Positions 16,449-26,465 of a DNA stretch of 64,000 nucleotides are shown here, in pieces. A model generated the notes under the pieces. It worked only from the letters and a program-made list of their open reading frames with translations, did not search any database and had not been told where the DNA came from. The first letter of the stretch is position 1, and each line of letters starts with the position of its first letter. The position numbers and the translations under genes were made by a program. Origin of the DNA: an uncultured Myxococcales bacterium (lineage in GTDB: Bacteria > Myxococcota_A > Polyangia > Polyangiales > Polyangiaceae); the NCBI GenBank assembly GCA_937902985.1, contig CALFNG010000193.1, positions 1 to 64,000 on the forward strand, in the 5' to 3' direction.

Positions 16449-19136
16449 TCAGGTGGCGACTCGCCGCAACCGAACATCGTGCACGCCCGATCGGGCGCGC
16501 CACGCCGAGAGATCGAGCGGCCGTAGCCGCGCTCGGAGTTCCGCCAGCTTGAATCCGTGCCTGGTGGCCAGCACCCGGAGAAAGTCGAGAGTGCGCTCAT
16601 CGAGGTCGCGGCCGAGGCTCGTGTGCTCGTAATGATGCTCCAGGGCCAGCATCATCGTCTCGGCCATGCAGGCATACGCGAGGCCGGGTGCGAGGCCGAA
16701 GTGAAAGCCGAGGTCGCGCCGTCCCGGGACTTCGACGATTCCGCCGTCGATGACGAGGACGTCGGTTCGACGAGAGAGCTCCTCACTCACGTTGGCAGGA
16801 CGTGACAGGTCGCACACCACGGTGCCCGGACGAACCATGTCGGCGCGAAGGAGCTCTTCGGGGGTGCTGGTCGCGAGGAAGATCAAGTCCGACTGGGCGG
16901 CGGTGGCCGCGAGATCCGTCGTCCAACGAACGGGAAGATCACGCACTTCGTGGAGGAGGCGCGATTCGAGGCCGTCGTTCAGCTGTATGCGCCCGTTCGG
17001 CGGGAGCTCGGCACCGCAGGGCAAGAGGCTCAGCCCGTACGCGACGGTGTTCTCCTGAAGGTTAGCGCCCTCACTCGACTGGCGTCGCAGGTAGCGGACC
17101 ATGCGCGCCAGGATCATGGCGTAGCGGCCTCGCATGGAGCCTGCGTCACTCTCGCGAGAGACCAGGACGAGCGAAGCGACGCGCTCGGCGACCAGCGACG
17201 CGAGAGCACTTCCGATGCTGCCGCCGCCGCCCACGATGGCGGCGCGACTGTTCTCGAGCTTCCCGGCGGTGATACGCGAGGCCTCGAGCGCCGCTTCGAT
17301 CGCCGATACGACGGTGTAGCTATTTCCCGTGGTCAGCGAGACGCCGACCTTCAAGAGCGTTCGCAGGTTCTGGGCGACCACCGACGTGTAGCCCCCGAGC
17401 CCGACGATCTTCGCGCCACGCTCCTTGCCCAGGCGCACGGCCGCGGCGACGTCTTCGAGCGCCTCTTCAGGCGAGAGCCGCAGCAGCTGAGCGGTCGACT
17501 TGGGCAGCATGATGAAGTCGCCCCGAGCCGTTCGACCTGTGGCGGATTCGATGAGAACGGTGGAGCCTACGAAAGGCTTCGCCGAATCCTCGAACCGGCC
17601 GGCCAGCTCTTCGAGCTCGGATGGCCGAAAGCGCATGAGCGAACGGTCGAACTCGGCCAGACTCTTCCCGTCGAGCATGTGGACGATGAACGCGAACCGA
17701 CCCGCGTCCGCTTCGCGATCAGGCGTCACCGCGCGGAGCTCGCTCGCGCGATAGATCCCCGAGGTCTTCGGTGGCACGGGTTCGCGCGCCGCGAGAACCG
17801 GCGCGATCAAGCGGTCGGACTGCCCCGAAGCCATCACCGCGGCGAGGCCTCGAAACGCACGGACGATCCAGTCGCATTCATCGCGTGTGACCGTGAGGGG
17901 CGGCTGAACGCGGAGCACGTTGTTGCCGCTCAGGGTCGGCGCGACCCGAAGCCGGCCCAAGTTGAGGAGATAGCTCGCGGCAAAGTGCGCCAGGCCGCCG
18001 CCGAGCAGGGACATGAACGAGCCGACGCCGCGCTCGATCATCGATTTGTCGGTCGCGAGCTCCACGCCGAGCATCAAGCCTCGGCCGCGCACGTCGAGGA
18101 TCACGGACGGATGTTCGCGCCGGATCGATTCGAGGCCAGCCTTCAGGAAGGTGCCCCGCCGCGCGACCTGTTCGACGAGGGCATTGCCGTCGGACGTGAG
18201 ACGCTCGAGGACGCTGAGCCCGACGCGCATCGCGAGCGCGTTCCCGGCGAACGTCGACGAGTGGCGCAGCGCGAAATCGCGCGAACAGGCGCGGGGCCCG
18301 AGCAAGCATGCAGAGACGGGCACGAGGCCGCCACCCAGGGCCTTGGCCAGGGTCATCGCGTCGGGCGTGATTCCCTCGCTCGAGCACGCGAAGAGTTCGC
18401 CGGTTCGGCCGAGGCCGGTCTGGATCTCGTCGACGATGAGCAGCACCCCGTGCCGATCGCACAGCCGTCGCACGCCCCTGAGATACCCGGCTGGCGGCTC
18501 GACGACCCCACCTTCTCCCTGGATCGGCTCGACGAGGAACGCGGCCGTCTCCGCGCCCCTTTCGAGGAGGGCCTGCTCGAGAGCATCGAGGTCGCCGTAG
18601 CGAACGACCCCGAAGCCGTTTGCCGGCGCTCCGGTTCCCTCCTGGAAGTACGCGCGGCCGGTCGCCGATAGCGCGCCGAGGGTCTTGCCGTGGAATCCGT
18701 TCTCCGTCGAGAGGATACCCAACTTTCCCGTGGCCATGCGGCAAGCCTTGATCGCGGCCTCGACGGCCTCCGTGCCACTGTTGCCGAAGGTCACCTGCCG
18801 TAGACCCGGCGGAGCGAGGCGAAGTAGCTCTCTCGCCAGCTCGCCCGCTGCAGGCAGGAGCGACGGCTGAGCCATGCACGGCTCGCGGGCCAGCTCGCAA
18901 TCGCGAATGGCCTGCCAGACGATCTCGGGATTGTGACCGAACGGCAGGGCGCCATAGCCCGACACCGCGTCGAGATACTCATGCCCGTCGGCGTCGACCA
19001 GGCGACTCCCTTCGGCCCAAACGAAACACTTGTCCAGTCTAAGGCGCGCGAGCAGCTCGCCCAGGTGCGGATTCACGAACGAGGTGTAGAGGGGCTCGTT
19101 CTCGCTTTCCGGACTGAATTGGTGCGGTGTTGCCAT
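16449..19136 (-). CDS. Bifunctional class III aminotransferase / acyl-thioester reductase (TamH/AAR-like), 895 aa
   Basis: The ATG at 19136 has GGGAG eight bases upstream. Residues ~15-440 are a class III PLP aminotransferase with GNSGTEAVE, VDEIQTGLGRTG and the Schiff-base Lys265 in TLAKALGGG. Residues ~500-865 match the long-chain acyl-ACP reductase (AAR) fold: VGLGGYTSVV (~580), LTTGNSYTVV, a nucleotide-binding GGGGSIGSA (~640), a PGTVVCDLSRP strand, GGIVEVPG, and Cys823 in ACMAE aligning with the catalytic cysteine of cyanobacterial AAR (FACFAEA). From family knowledge, one protein would reduce an acyl-ACP or acyl-CoA to an aldehyde and transaminate it to an amine, as TamH does in tambjamine synthesis. 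No carrier protein or pathway genes lie beside it. Confidence 0.86.
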   Translation of the reverse strand: MATPHQFSPESENEPLYTSFVNPHLGELLARLRLDKCFVWAEGSRLVDADGHEYLDAVSGYGALPFGHNPEIVWQAIRDCELAREPCMAQPSLLPAAGELARELLRLAPPGLRQVTFGNSGTEAVEAAIKACRMATGKLGILSTENGFHGKTLGALSATGRAYFQEGTGAPANGFGVVRYGDLDALEQALLERGAETAAFLVEPIQGEGGVVEPPAGYLRGVRRLCDRHGVLLIVDEIQTGLGRTGELFACSSEGITPDAMTLAKALGGGLVPVSACLLGPRACSRDFALRHSSTFAGNALAMRVGLSVLERLTSDGNALVEQVARRGTFLKAGLESIRREHPSVILDVRGRGLMLGVELATDKSMIERGVGSFMSLLGGGLAHFAASYLLNLGRLRVAPTLSGNNVLRVQPPLTVTRDECDWIVRAFRGLAAVMASGQSDRLIAPVLAAREPVPPKTSGIYRASELRAVTPDREADAGRFAFIVHMLDGKSLAEFDRSLMRFRPSELEELAGRFEDSAKPFVGSTVLIESATGRTARGDFIMLPKSTAQLLRLSPEEALEDVAAAVRLGKERGAKIVGLGGYTSVVAQNLRTLLKVGVSLTTGNSYTVVSAIEAALEASRITAGKLENSRAAIVGGGGSIGSALASLVAERVASLVLVSRESDAGSMRGRYAMILARMVRYLRRQSSEGANLQENTVAYGLSLLPCGAELPPNGRIQLNDGLESRLLHEVRDLPVRWTTDLAATAAQSDLIFLATSTPEELLRADMVRPGTVVCDLSRPANVSEELSRRTDVLVIDGGIVEVPGRRDLGFHFGLAPGLAYACMAETMMLALEHHYEHTSLGRDLDERTLDFLRVLATRHGFKLAELRARLRPLDLSAWRARSGVHDVRLRRVAT

Positions 19137-19386
19137 GCTGCTCGGCTCCCGCGCTCCGGCGCGCGCCACCTTCACGGTTGGGCTGGTGTGATAGTGTCTC
19201 CGTGTGCGTGACTCTGCCACGTCGTGATGTACCGCGCGCGGGGAATTTGCGAATTTTTTTCGTGCGCAACGAGACGCACGCCGGAAACATCCCCGCCATC
19301 TCGGCCCGAGACGACGTCTGGCTATCGTGACCGGTCGCGATCATCGAACGACCGCGAATCGGAAAATAGCGATCGGCGTCACACTC

Positions 19387-19430
19387 TCAAGGCTGGCTCA
19401 AGGCTGGCTCAAGGCTGGCTCAAGGCTGGC
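19387..19430. repeat. Four perfect 11-bp tandem repeats
   Basis: The unit TCAAGGCTGGC is repeated four times without a mismatch (19387-19397, 19398-19408, 19409-19419, 19420-19430). The last copy supplies the TGA stop and final residues of the DUF1552 gene, so the array is a duplication of that gene's very end into the 3' flank. Confidence 0.95.
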
Positions 19431-20868
19431 GCTGAAGCTCGGTCAGTGGTCCCCGAAGCGACAGCGCCGTCCCGTCGGCGGCCACGGCGTCGGTCATCCC
19501 GAAGGTCGTATCCGGCTGCCCCATCGCCTGCATCAAGCTCACGTGGAGCCGGTTGTGCGCGGGCCCGATGAGCGGTTGGTTGGGGAGGGGGGTGGGGAGT
19601 GTCCGCGGATAACGCACGTAGCGCCCGGTGTTGAAGTAGCCATTGCAGCCTCCAGCGAGGAGAGTGCAAATATCGAAGTGCTGGTGGGTCGGCGTCGCGA
19701 GCTCGGTGACCCAGACGACGACCGTGTGATCGAGCAGCGTCCCCGCGCCTTCGCTCACCGAATCGAGCTGCTGCAGCAGGTACGCGACGTGGCCCGCGTG
19801 CCAGGCGTCGAGGTCGGTCATCGCTTGTTCGGCGAGAGGGCTGTACATCTGCCCGCACGAGGTATTGCCGAGGATCGACTGGTGGGCATATCCGTGAAAC
19901 GTCGCGTCTGCGGGGTACCCGAGCTCGGGGCACTGGGGCACGGGCGCCGAGAACGTCACGACGCGGGTCAGGTCACAGGCCAGCGCCAGCCGGATGAGGC
20001 TCATGAACTGCCTCACCGACGTCGCGGTGTTGTCGAAGGTCGCGTCGCACCTGGCCATCGGCCCGGCCGACCCGAGGCTGACCTCGAGCTCGCGCACCAG
20101 AGCGCGGTGCTGCTCGAGCTTCTGGCGCCCTTCGGCGCCGAGCTTCGGCGCGAGCAGATCGTACTCGCGACCCACCGCGTCGAGCACCGACGGCCGCAGC
20201 GAACGGAGGAGGTCCGCGCGGCTCGTGGTGGCCGGCGCCGGGATGGCATAGCCGAGCAGATCGGAGAAGGCAGCGTTGGGGTCGGAGACCATCGGCGTCG
20301 CCTGACCGGGCCCGAGATACGAGAAGGGCGAGACGACGGAGTTCGGGATGTAGTCGAACCCGTAGACGCGCGAGTCGAAGCGCCCGGGGCCCGCCGTGCG
20401 CATCGCGAGCTCCTGATCGAGCGTCCGCGCGCCGCCGGAGCAATACGTGCCCGTGCGCTGCAGCGCGCGACTGCCCGTCAAGACGTCGGCGACGCCGATT
20501 TGGTGATTGTTCAAGTCGCCCGTGCCCGCCCGGGTGACCGCGGCGATGTCGGCGAGGGCCGACGTGTGCGAGAGGCCTTCGATCGCCAGAAGGCGATCGC
20601 GATACCCGTAGAGGGGCCGCAACGTCGGGCTCAGATCGGCGGCGTCGAGATCCAGGAGGGAACGTTCGGCGAACTGGTCGGCGGGCCCTCCGGGAATGGC
20701 CATGTTCCAGGCGTTCGGAATGTGCCCGTGCGGTTGCACGTAGAAGACGATGCGCGACGGCGCCGCGGGAGCGCCTGCGAGCGCGGAGCGCTCTCGCGAG
20801 AAGACGCCAAGTCCCGCGCCCACGCCGAGTCCGAGCCCCTGGAGCAGCTGCCGCCTCCGGAGGTTCAC
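19420..20868 (-). CDS. Tat-exported DUF1552 family protein, 482 aa
   Basis: The N-terminus MNLRRRQLLQGLGLGVGAG is a twin-arginine signal with a hydrophobic core, so a folded protein is probably exported. The body matches DUF1552 as I know it: FYVQPHGHIPNAW, LLAIEGLSH, LTRVVTFSAP, HGYAHQ and a VVVWVTELATPTHQHFD region close to sulfatase/DUF1501 folds. The start codon is GTG, placed one base after the stop of the partner gene at 20870. DUF1552 and DUF1592-type proteins nearly always occur as such pairs. Biochemical function is unproven; roles in extracellular polymer turnover have been suggested. The stop lies inside a tandem repeat. Confidence 0.9.
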   Translation of the reverse strand: MNLRRRQLLQGLGLGVGAGLGVFSRERSALAGAPAAPSRIVFYVQPHGHIPNAWNMAIPGGPADQFAERSLLDLDAADLSPTLRPLYGYRDRLLAIEGLSHTSALADIAAVTRAGTGDLNNHQIGVADVLTGSRALQRTGTYCSGGARTLDQELAMRTAGPGRFDSRVYGFDYIPNSVVSPFSYLGPGQATPMVSDPNAAFSDLLGYAIPAPATTSRADLLRSLRPSVLDAVGREYDLLAPKLGAEGRQKLEQHRALVRELEVSLGSAGPMARCDATFDNTATSVRQFMSLIRLALACDLTRVVTFSAPVPQCPELGYPADATFHGYAHQSILGNTSCGQMYSPLAEQAMTDLDAWHAGHVAYLLQQLDSVSEGAGTLLDHTVVVWVTELATPTHQHFDICTLLAGGCNGYFNTGRYVRYPRTLPTPLPNQPLIGPAHNRLHVSLMQAMGQPDTTFGMTDAVAADGTALSLRGPLTELQRQP

Positions 20869-20869
20869 G

Positions 20870-22579
20870 TCAGTTCTCCTCGACTACGCGCTGCCGGAAG
20901 GTCGGCGACGCCGCGATGTCGGTCAGGAGGGCGCGGATGTCGCCGCCGCTCCTGGTGAAGTCGCTCGTGAGCGCCGCCACCGTCGGGCGCTCGACGGCGA
21001 CGGGCGCGCGACCGAGCGCGTAGCGAAGGAGCTCCTGGGTGGCGCACCCGTGAACCACGCTGCTGCGCGCGAGCGCGGCCGAGAGCGCGATGCCGCCGTT
21101 GAAGGGGCGGTCGACGTCGGTGCCGGAGATCGTACCCGCGGCGTCGACGGGCAACCCGTCGTCGGTCGTCTGGTATTCGCCGGCCGCGTTGTAGTTCTCG
21201 AGTCCGAAGCCGAAGCCATTCAGCGCCCCGTGACAGCCCTGGCAGGCCGCGGGCTTCGTTCGCGTCTCGAACAGCATGCGGTTGGTCTGCGGCCCCTCGC
21301 CCGGCGCAGCCATAGGCTGCGAGAGATCCACCCCGGGCGGCGGCGAGATCGGCATCTGGCATAGAAGGCGAAGCTGGATGCCGTTGCCTCGCACGGGCGG
21401 CGACGTGGCGCCTCGGTGCGAGAAGGCCGCGAGGAACGACGCCCTCGTCAGTAACCCGGAACGCTCCGCGGGCGGGAGCGACACCTCCGTCCATGCCGTC
21501 GGATCTCCAGGCGCTGGCAGGCCGTAGATGCGCGCCATCTCGCCGTTCACCCACGCGCGGCGGCTCGTGAGGAGATCGCTCAGGTGTCCTCCTTGGGTGA
21601 TCAGGTTCTCGACGAAGAGCTCCGTCTCCTCGCTCGCAGACGCCTGGCTTGCCGCCGTCCAGCCCGGGTCGACCTCGGGCGTTCGAACGCTGTGCTCGTC
21701 GAGCAGGATCCGATCGAGACCGAGCCACTGTCGAGGGAAGCTCCAGAAGACGCGTCGCGCGCGGTCGTCGGCGAGCATCCGCGTCGCCTGCGCGCGAAGC
21801 TGGCCTTCGGTGCGAAGCTCGTCGCGTGACGCGGCCGCGAGGAGCACGTCGTCGGGAACGCTCTCCCACAGGAAGAACGAGAGGCGGGTCGCCATCGCGT
21901 AGGCCTCGACGGAGGCGACGCTCCCGGGCGATCCAGCGGGAACTGGTTCGACGCGGTAGATGAACTGCGGAGACTGGAGCATCGAGCTCAGCGTGAGCTG
22001 AACGGCTCCCTCGAAGTCGACGGCCTGTTGCCACCCCTGAAAACGCGTGACGAAGCGCTCGCGCTCGTCGCCGGTCAGGGTCCGTCGAAAGAGGCGTCCG
22101 CCCGTCTGCGAAACGAACTGCGTCGCGCATGACGTGGCGAGCGCGGGCGACGACCAGTCGGCGCATCCGACGAGCCCGTGCACGGCGTCCGTGTCCGCGG
22201 CGAGGGCCGCCGCGTAGAGGTTCGCGATCGCCTCGTACCGGGCGATGAGCACGTCCGACGGGAGCTGCGCCTCGGCGGCGTTGTCGAACCCCGCCACGGG
22301 CACGTCGGGCGGCAGGTCCGGCAGGAGCGGCAGCACGCCGGGGAAGAGATCATGGAGCGCGTTCAGATATTCACCGTCGCTGAGACGGCGGAGCGGGGCG
22401 GGCCCGACGGCGATCCCCGCGTCGGCCGCCACGGCGTAGGGGGCCGGCGAGCCCGATTCGCCCGCGTCGCATCCCGCGGCCAGCGCGACGACGAGCGACA
22501 CGACCGCGACGCCCACGGTCCTCGCCTGGGAACGTGCGGCGCGAGGAACGGTCGAGCGCTCAGGGTCCGGCGGCCGCAT
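20870..22579 (-). CDS. DUF1592/DUF1588-family lipoprotein with one haem-type CxxCH, 569 aa
   Basis: A signal peptide ends in the lipobox ALAAGC, so the protein is probably a lipoprotein. Domain signatures appear in the usual order: LRRLSDGEYLNALHDLF (DUF1587-like), GGRLFRRTLTGDE (DUF1595), ATRLSFFLWESVPDD (DUF1592), GLLTRASFLAAFS and ACQGCHGALNGFGFGLENY (DUF1588, with a CxxCH motif), and LLRYALGR and FTRSGGDIRALLTDIAASPTFR (DUF1585). It lies immediately upstream of the DUF1552 gene in one transcript. The CxxCH suggests a c-type haem, so the pair may do redox chemistry on an extracellular substrate. That is inference. Confidence 0.9.
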   Translation of the reverse strand: MRPPDPERSTVPRAARSQARTVGVAVVSLVVALAAGCDAGESGSPAPYAVAADAGIAVGPAPLRRLSDGEYLNALHDLFPGVLPLLPDLPPDVPVAGFDNAAEAQLPSDVLIARYEAIANLYAAALAADTDAVHGLVGCADWSSPALATSCATQFVSQTGGRLFRRTLTGDERERFVTRFQGWQQAVDFEGAVQLTLSSMLQSPQFIYRVEPVPAGSPGSVASVEAYAMATRLSFFLWESVPDDVLLAAASRDELRTEGQLRAQATRMLADDRARRVFWSFPRQWLGLDRILLDEHSVRTPEVDPGWTAASQASASEETELFVENLITQGGHLSDLLTSRRAWVNGEMARIYGLPAPGDPTAWTEVSLPPAERSGLLTRASFLAAFSHRGATSPPVRGNGIQLRLLCQMPISPPPGVDLSQPMAAPGEGPQTNRMLFETRTKPAACQGCHGALNGFGFGLENYNAAGEYQTTDDGLPVDAAGTISGTDVDRPFNGGIALSAALARSSVVHGCATQELLRYALGRAPVAVERPTVAALTSDFTRSGGDIRALLTDIAASPTFRQRVVEEN

Positions 22580-22716
22580 CGATGCAGGCTTGATTCTTAC
22601 CAGACCTCATCCGATCGAGCTCGCGCTCGGCGCATTCGATTGAGCCGAAATCGGTCGGTAGGAGGATAACCAACGTCGCTGGCGGCCCTACTACTAGAAA
22701 TAGTGAGGCAACCGTC

Positions 22717-23034
22717 ATGAAACAAAAAACCCTGGTGTACGCCCTTGTCTCCTTGGCCTTCGCAGCGGCAGGTTGCGCCTCGACAGCGGCCTCCGTACCG
22801 CCGGCAGACGCGTCGAACAGCGGCCAGGCCTGCGTCGTAGCGGGCGCCTACGTCGTCACGACCGATACAGTCTCGCGCGCGAGCGCCTCGCGCGGGCCGG
22901 AGACGCAAGTGCGCAACGTGGATTCGCTGGTCTTGCAAGGTCGAGGGGTCCCGCCGACGCTCGTGTCCAGTGCGCCCGCCCGCGCGGTTGCTCGCACCGA
23001 GTTCAGCCGCGGCGGCGGGGTCGCCTGCGACTGA
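22717..23034 (+). CDS. Small lipoprotein, 105 aa
   Basis: The ATG at 22717 follows GTGAGG. MKQKTLVYALVSLAFAAAGC is a clear lipoprotein signal with Cys20 as anchor. The mature part is ~85 residues, rich in Ala, Ser and Val, with two more cysteines (GQACVV and the penultimate residue) that may form a disulfide. No family recognised. It is a single gene divergent from the DUF1592/DUF1552 operon, 137 bp away. Confidence 0.75.
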   Translation: MKQKTLVYALVSLAFAAAGCASTAASVPPADASNSGQACVVAGAYVVTTDTVSRASASRGPETQVRNVDSLVLQGRGVPPTLVSSAPARAVARTEFSRGGGVACD

Positions 23035-23126
23035 GCTCCGCTCGATCGACAGAGGCGCGAGCGCGGCCGTGACGGGTCGTCGCGGGCACGCGTTTGCGCC
23101 TCGCGTTGAGTGCTAACATTCGGAGC

Positions 23127-23753
23127 ATGTGGGTGAGAGGCGCGGCCATACGCCCGGTGCCGCGGTATGCACAGGTCGATGCCGAGACGCTCGAGCTCAT
23201 CGAGCGCGAGCTTGCCAACGATTCACCCGAGTCGCAGGGGGAGCTCGACAGCGCGTTCGTCCGCTTCGAATCGACCCAGCCCCACCTGGCAGACGCCATT
23301 TCCCAGGTGCTCTCGAAGCCGCTCGACGACACTGCGCTCGCCCTCGGTTACTTCCTCTCGATCGCCGTCTGGCTGGCGTTCGAGCGCACCTTCGGCGATG
23401 CGCGGTTGCGGAAGGTCTCCGAAGACGCGCTCGAGGCGACCGAGCAGGCCATCAAGCTGGAAGAAGAGCTCCGCGCCGCCCACGGCGACGAGCCGTTCGA
23501 TCTCGACGACGTGGTTTCGATCGAGCAGCCCAGCGTGCTCGCCTTCGTTCACGAGCACGTCGATGCTGCGCTCGATCCGGCCTTGCATGCGGGCAGCGAG
23601 AGCGAGCCCGGCGACGACGCGGGAGACCAGGATGTCGACGTCGAGGACGTGCACGGCGTCTATCGCGCGATCGTGCTCCTGACTCTGTGCCTTTCGCACG
23701 CCGTGCTCCCGGTCGACGGAGCGACGCGCGGGAGCCGGGAGCTCATCGCGTGA
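23127..23753 (+). CDS. Acidic soluble protein of unknown function, 208 aa
   Basis: The ATG at 23127 (MWVRGAAIRPVPRYAQ) has CGGAG just upstream; an upstream start would add 11 residues. The product is strongly acidic and mostly helical, with YFLSIAVWLAFERTFGD as the most hydrophobic segment and a Glu/Asp-rich stretch near residues 160-180. No signal peptide and no motif I recognise. It stands alone between a lipoprotein and osmC. Coding status is supported by codon bias and the lack of low-complexity arginine sequence. Confidence 0.72.
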   Translation: MWVRGAAIRPVPRYAQVDAETLELIERELANDSPESQGELDSAFVRFESTQPHLADAISQVLSKPLDDTALALGYFLSIAVWLAFERTFGDARLRKVSEDALEATEQAIKLEEELRAAHGDEPFDLDDVVSIEQPSVLAFVHEHVDAALDPALHAGSESEPGDDAGDQDVDVEDVHGVYRAIVLLTLCLSHAVLPVDGATRGSRELIA

Positions 23754-23915
23754 GCGGCCCCGCCAGCGGCCACATCCCTGACGGGCCGGCGGGCCTGAAC
23801 GCGCGCCCGCCGTGGCGACGATTCGAGAAGCGCGCCATGGTGTCGCCGCGCACCGCAATCCGCGGCGAGCGCGCCGACACCGACACCCGACACCGACACC
23901 AAGGAGCGACACACC

Positions 23916-24341
23916 ATGTCCATCAGCAAAGCCAGCGCGCAGTGGACCGGCGGACTCAAAGACGGCAAGGGCGTGATGAAGCCCGCACATGCGCCGGAAG
24001 CCCCTTTTTCCCTGGGCTCACGCTTCGAAGGCCAGCCGGGCAGCAGCCCCGAAGAGCTCATCGGCGCCGCCCTCTCGGGCTGCTTCTCGATGGCGCTCAC
24101 GTTGTCGCTCGAGATGGCGGGCGCAAAGCCGCAGGGCGTGAAGACCGAGGCGGCGGTAAAGCTCGACCGTGACGGCGGCGGCTTCACGATCACGGGCATC
24201 GAGCTCACCACCGAGGCGATGGTGCCCGGCCTCGATAGGGCGAAGTTCCAGCAGATCGCCGATGAGACCAAGAAAGCCTGTCCGGTCTCGAAGGCGCTCG
24301 CGGGCACGAAGATCACTCTGACCGCGAAGCTCTCGTCGTAG
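23916..24341 (+). CDS. osmC: OsmC-family organic hydroperoxide peroxidase, 141 aa
   Basis: A strong ribosome site (AAGGAG) precedes the ATG at 23916. The sequence has the two family cysteines in context: Cys56 in ALSGCFSMAL and Cys121 in KACPVSKAL, and also the N-terminal SASAQW-like strand and GSSPEELIGAA. The enzyme reduces organic hydroperoxides with these two cysteines in the cytoplasm. Length is typical. Four copies of a CCGACA-like hexamer lie just before the ribosome site (23874-23900) and might affect expression, though no operator was recognised. It could equally be assigned to the Ohr/OsmC subgroup more generally. Confidence 0.92.
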   Translation: MSISKASAQWTGGLKDGKGVMKPAHAPEAPFSLGSRFEGQPGSSPEELIGAALSGCFSMALTLSLEMAGAKPQGVKTEAAVKLDRDGGGFTITGIELTTEAMVPGLDRAKFQQIADETKKACPVSKALAGTKITLTAKLSS

Positions 24342-24370
24342 CGTATCCGTCACGTTCGCACCGTTCGCCG

Positions 24371-24389
24371 CCCCCGTCGCCGGCGGGGG
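24371..24389. terminator. GC-rich hairpin, possible weak terminator
   Basis: CCCCCG (24371-24376) and CGGGGG (24384-24389) can pair around a seven-base loop in the 70-bp gap after osmC. There is no T-run, so it could be a rho-assisted pause or merely a product of base composition. Confidence 0.25.
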
Positions 24390-24411
24390 TTCGGTTACAG
24401 TCGCTCCCGCG

Positions 24412-25448
<1,037 letters not shown>

Positions 25449-25449
<1 letters not shown>

Positions 25450-26453
25450 TGGCGATGTTGCGGCCCACGAGCTCGGCGGTCCGGCGGCTCGCGAGCGCGG
25501 CGCGGGATGCCGCGCTCCTCGCGACCGCGATCCTCGCGCTCGTGGGTCTCCTCGCGGGTGCGGTGCGCGTGCTCCCCTGGTTGCTCGACCCCGCTGTTTC
25601 CTGGCGCGTGGCCGCCCCCTTCGCTCGTGGCCTCGCGGCCGTTTCGTTCGAGGCGGCGCTCCTCGTGGGTTGGCCCATCGGCTGGTCGCTCGCGTGCTTC
25701 CGGTTCGTCGAGCGTGGAGAGGCCCGCGTCCTCCAGACCCTCGGGCAGCCGCCGTTCGAGACCGTGGCGCGCCTCATGCCCCGCGGCACTCCGCTCGCGC
25801 TCGTGCTCGCCGCGGTGGCCCTCGTGTATGGGAGCGACGCCAGCGCGCCGGGTCGCGTGGTCACCGAACTCATCGCGCGAGCCGAGGCGTCGTGCGAAGA
25901 CGCACGCGCTCCGGTGACGTACTCGATCCCGTTCACCGACCTCACATGGCTCTGCGCGCCGGGTCGCGCGCCCCGGGTCGTCGGGTCGGGACCGGGACAG
26001 CCCGCCGGCGTGACGCTGACCGCGCGCGCTGCCAAGGTTGCGGGCGACTTCCGCGCCTTCGAGCTCGACGACGCGCAGGTGCTGCTCCCGTCGAGTCCGG
26101 CCGTCCTCGTCCACGTCGGGTCTCTGTCGATGCACGGCATGGCGCCGTGGGCTCGAGCCTCGACCCTCTCGGCGCCGCTGCGCGCGCTCGTCCTCGGGCT
26201 GACCGCCTGGCTCTCCGCGTCCGTCGCCGCGTTCCTCACCTTGCGCCGCACCGCGCAGACGCGCGCGCATGCGCTGGTTCTGGGCGCCGCGGGACCGATT
26301 GCCGCGCTCGGACTCATCCGACTCTTCGAGACCTCCGACGCGCGGCCCTGGGTATTTTCCGTGGTCCCGCTGGCCGGATGCGCCGCGACGCTCGTGGCCG
26401 GCGGGGTGGCCTCACGCTTGCGAGGGCGTCGTCACGCTGCTACCAGTCACTAA
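25449..26453 (+). CDS. Multi-pass membrane protein of unknown function, 334 aa
   Basis: The start ATG overlaps the upstream stop as TGATG. Hydrophobic segments lie near residues 20-45, 55-80, 115-130, 240-260, 270-290 and 300-320. Between the third and fourth is an extracytoplasmic-looking, beta-rich region of ~110 residues (YSIPFTDLTWLCAPG to SSPAVLVHVGSLSMHG). This topology, membrane helices flanking a beta domain, recalls LptF/LptG permeases of lipopolysaccharide export, but the sequence similarity is too weak for me to assign it. The tatA gene follows after 12 bp. Confidence 0.75.
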
Positions 26454-26465
26454 AGGGTGTGAACA

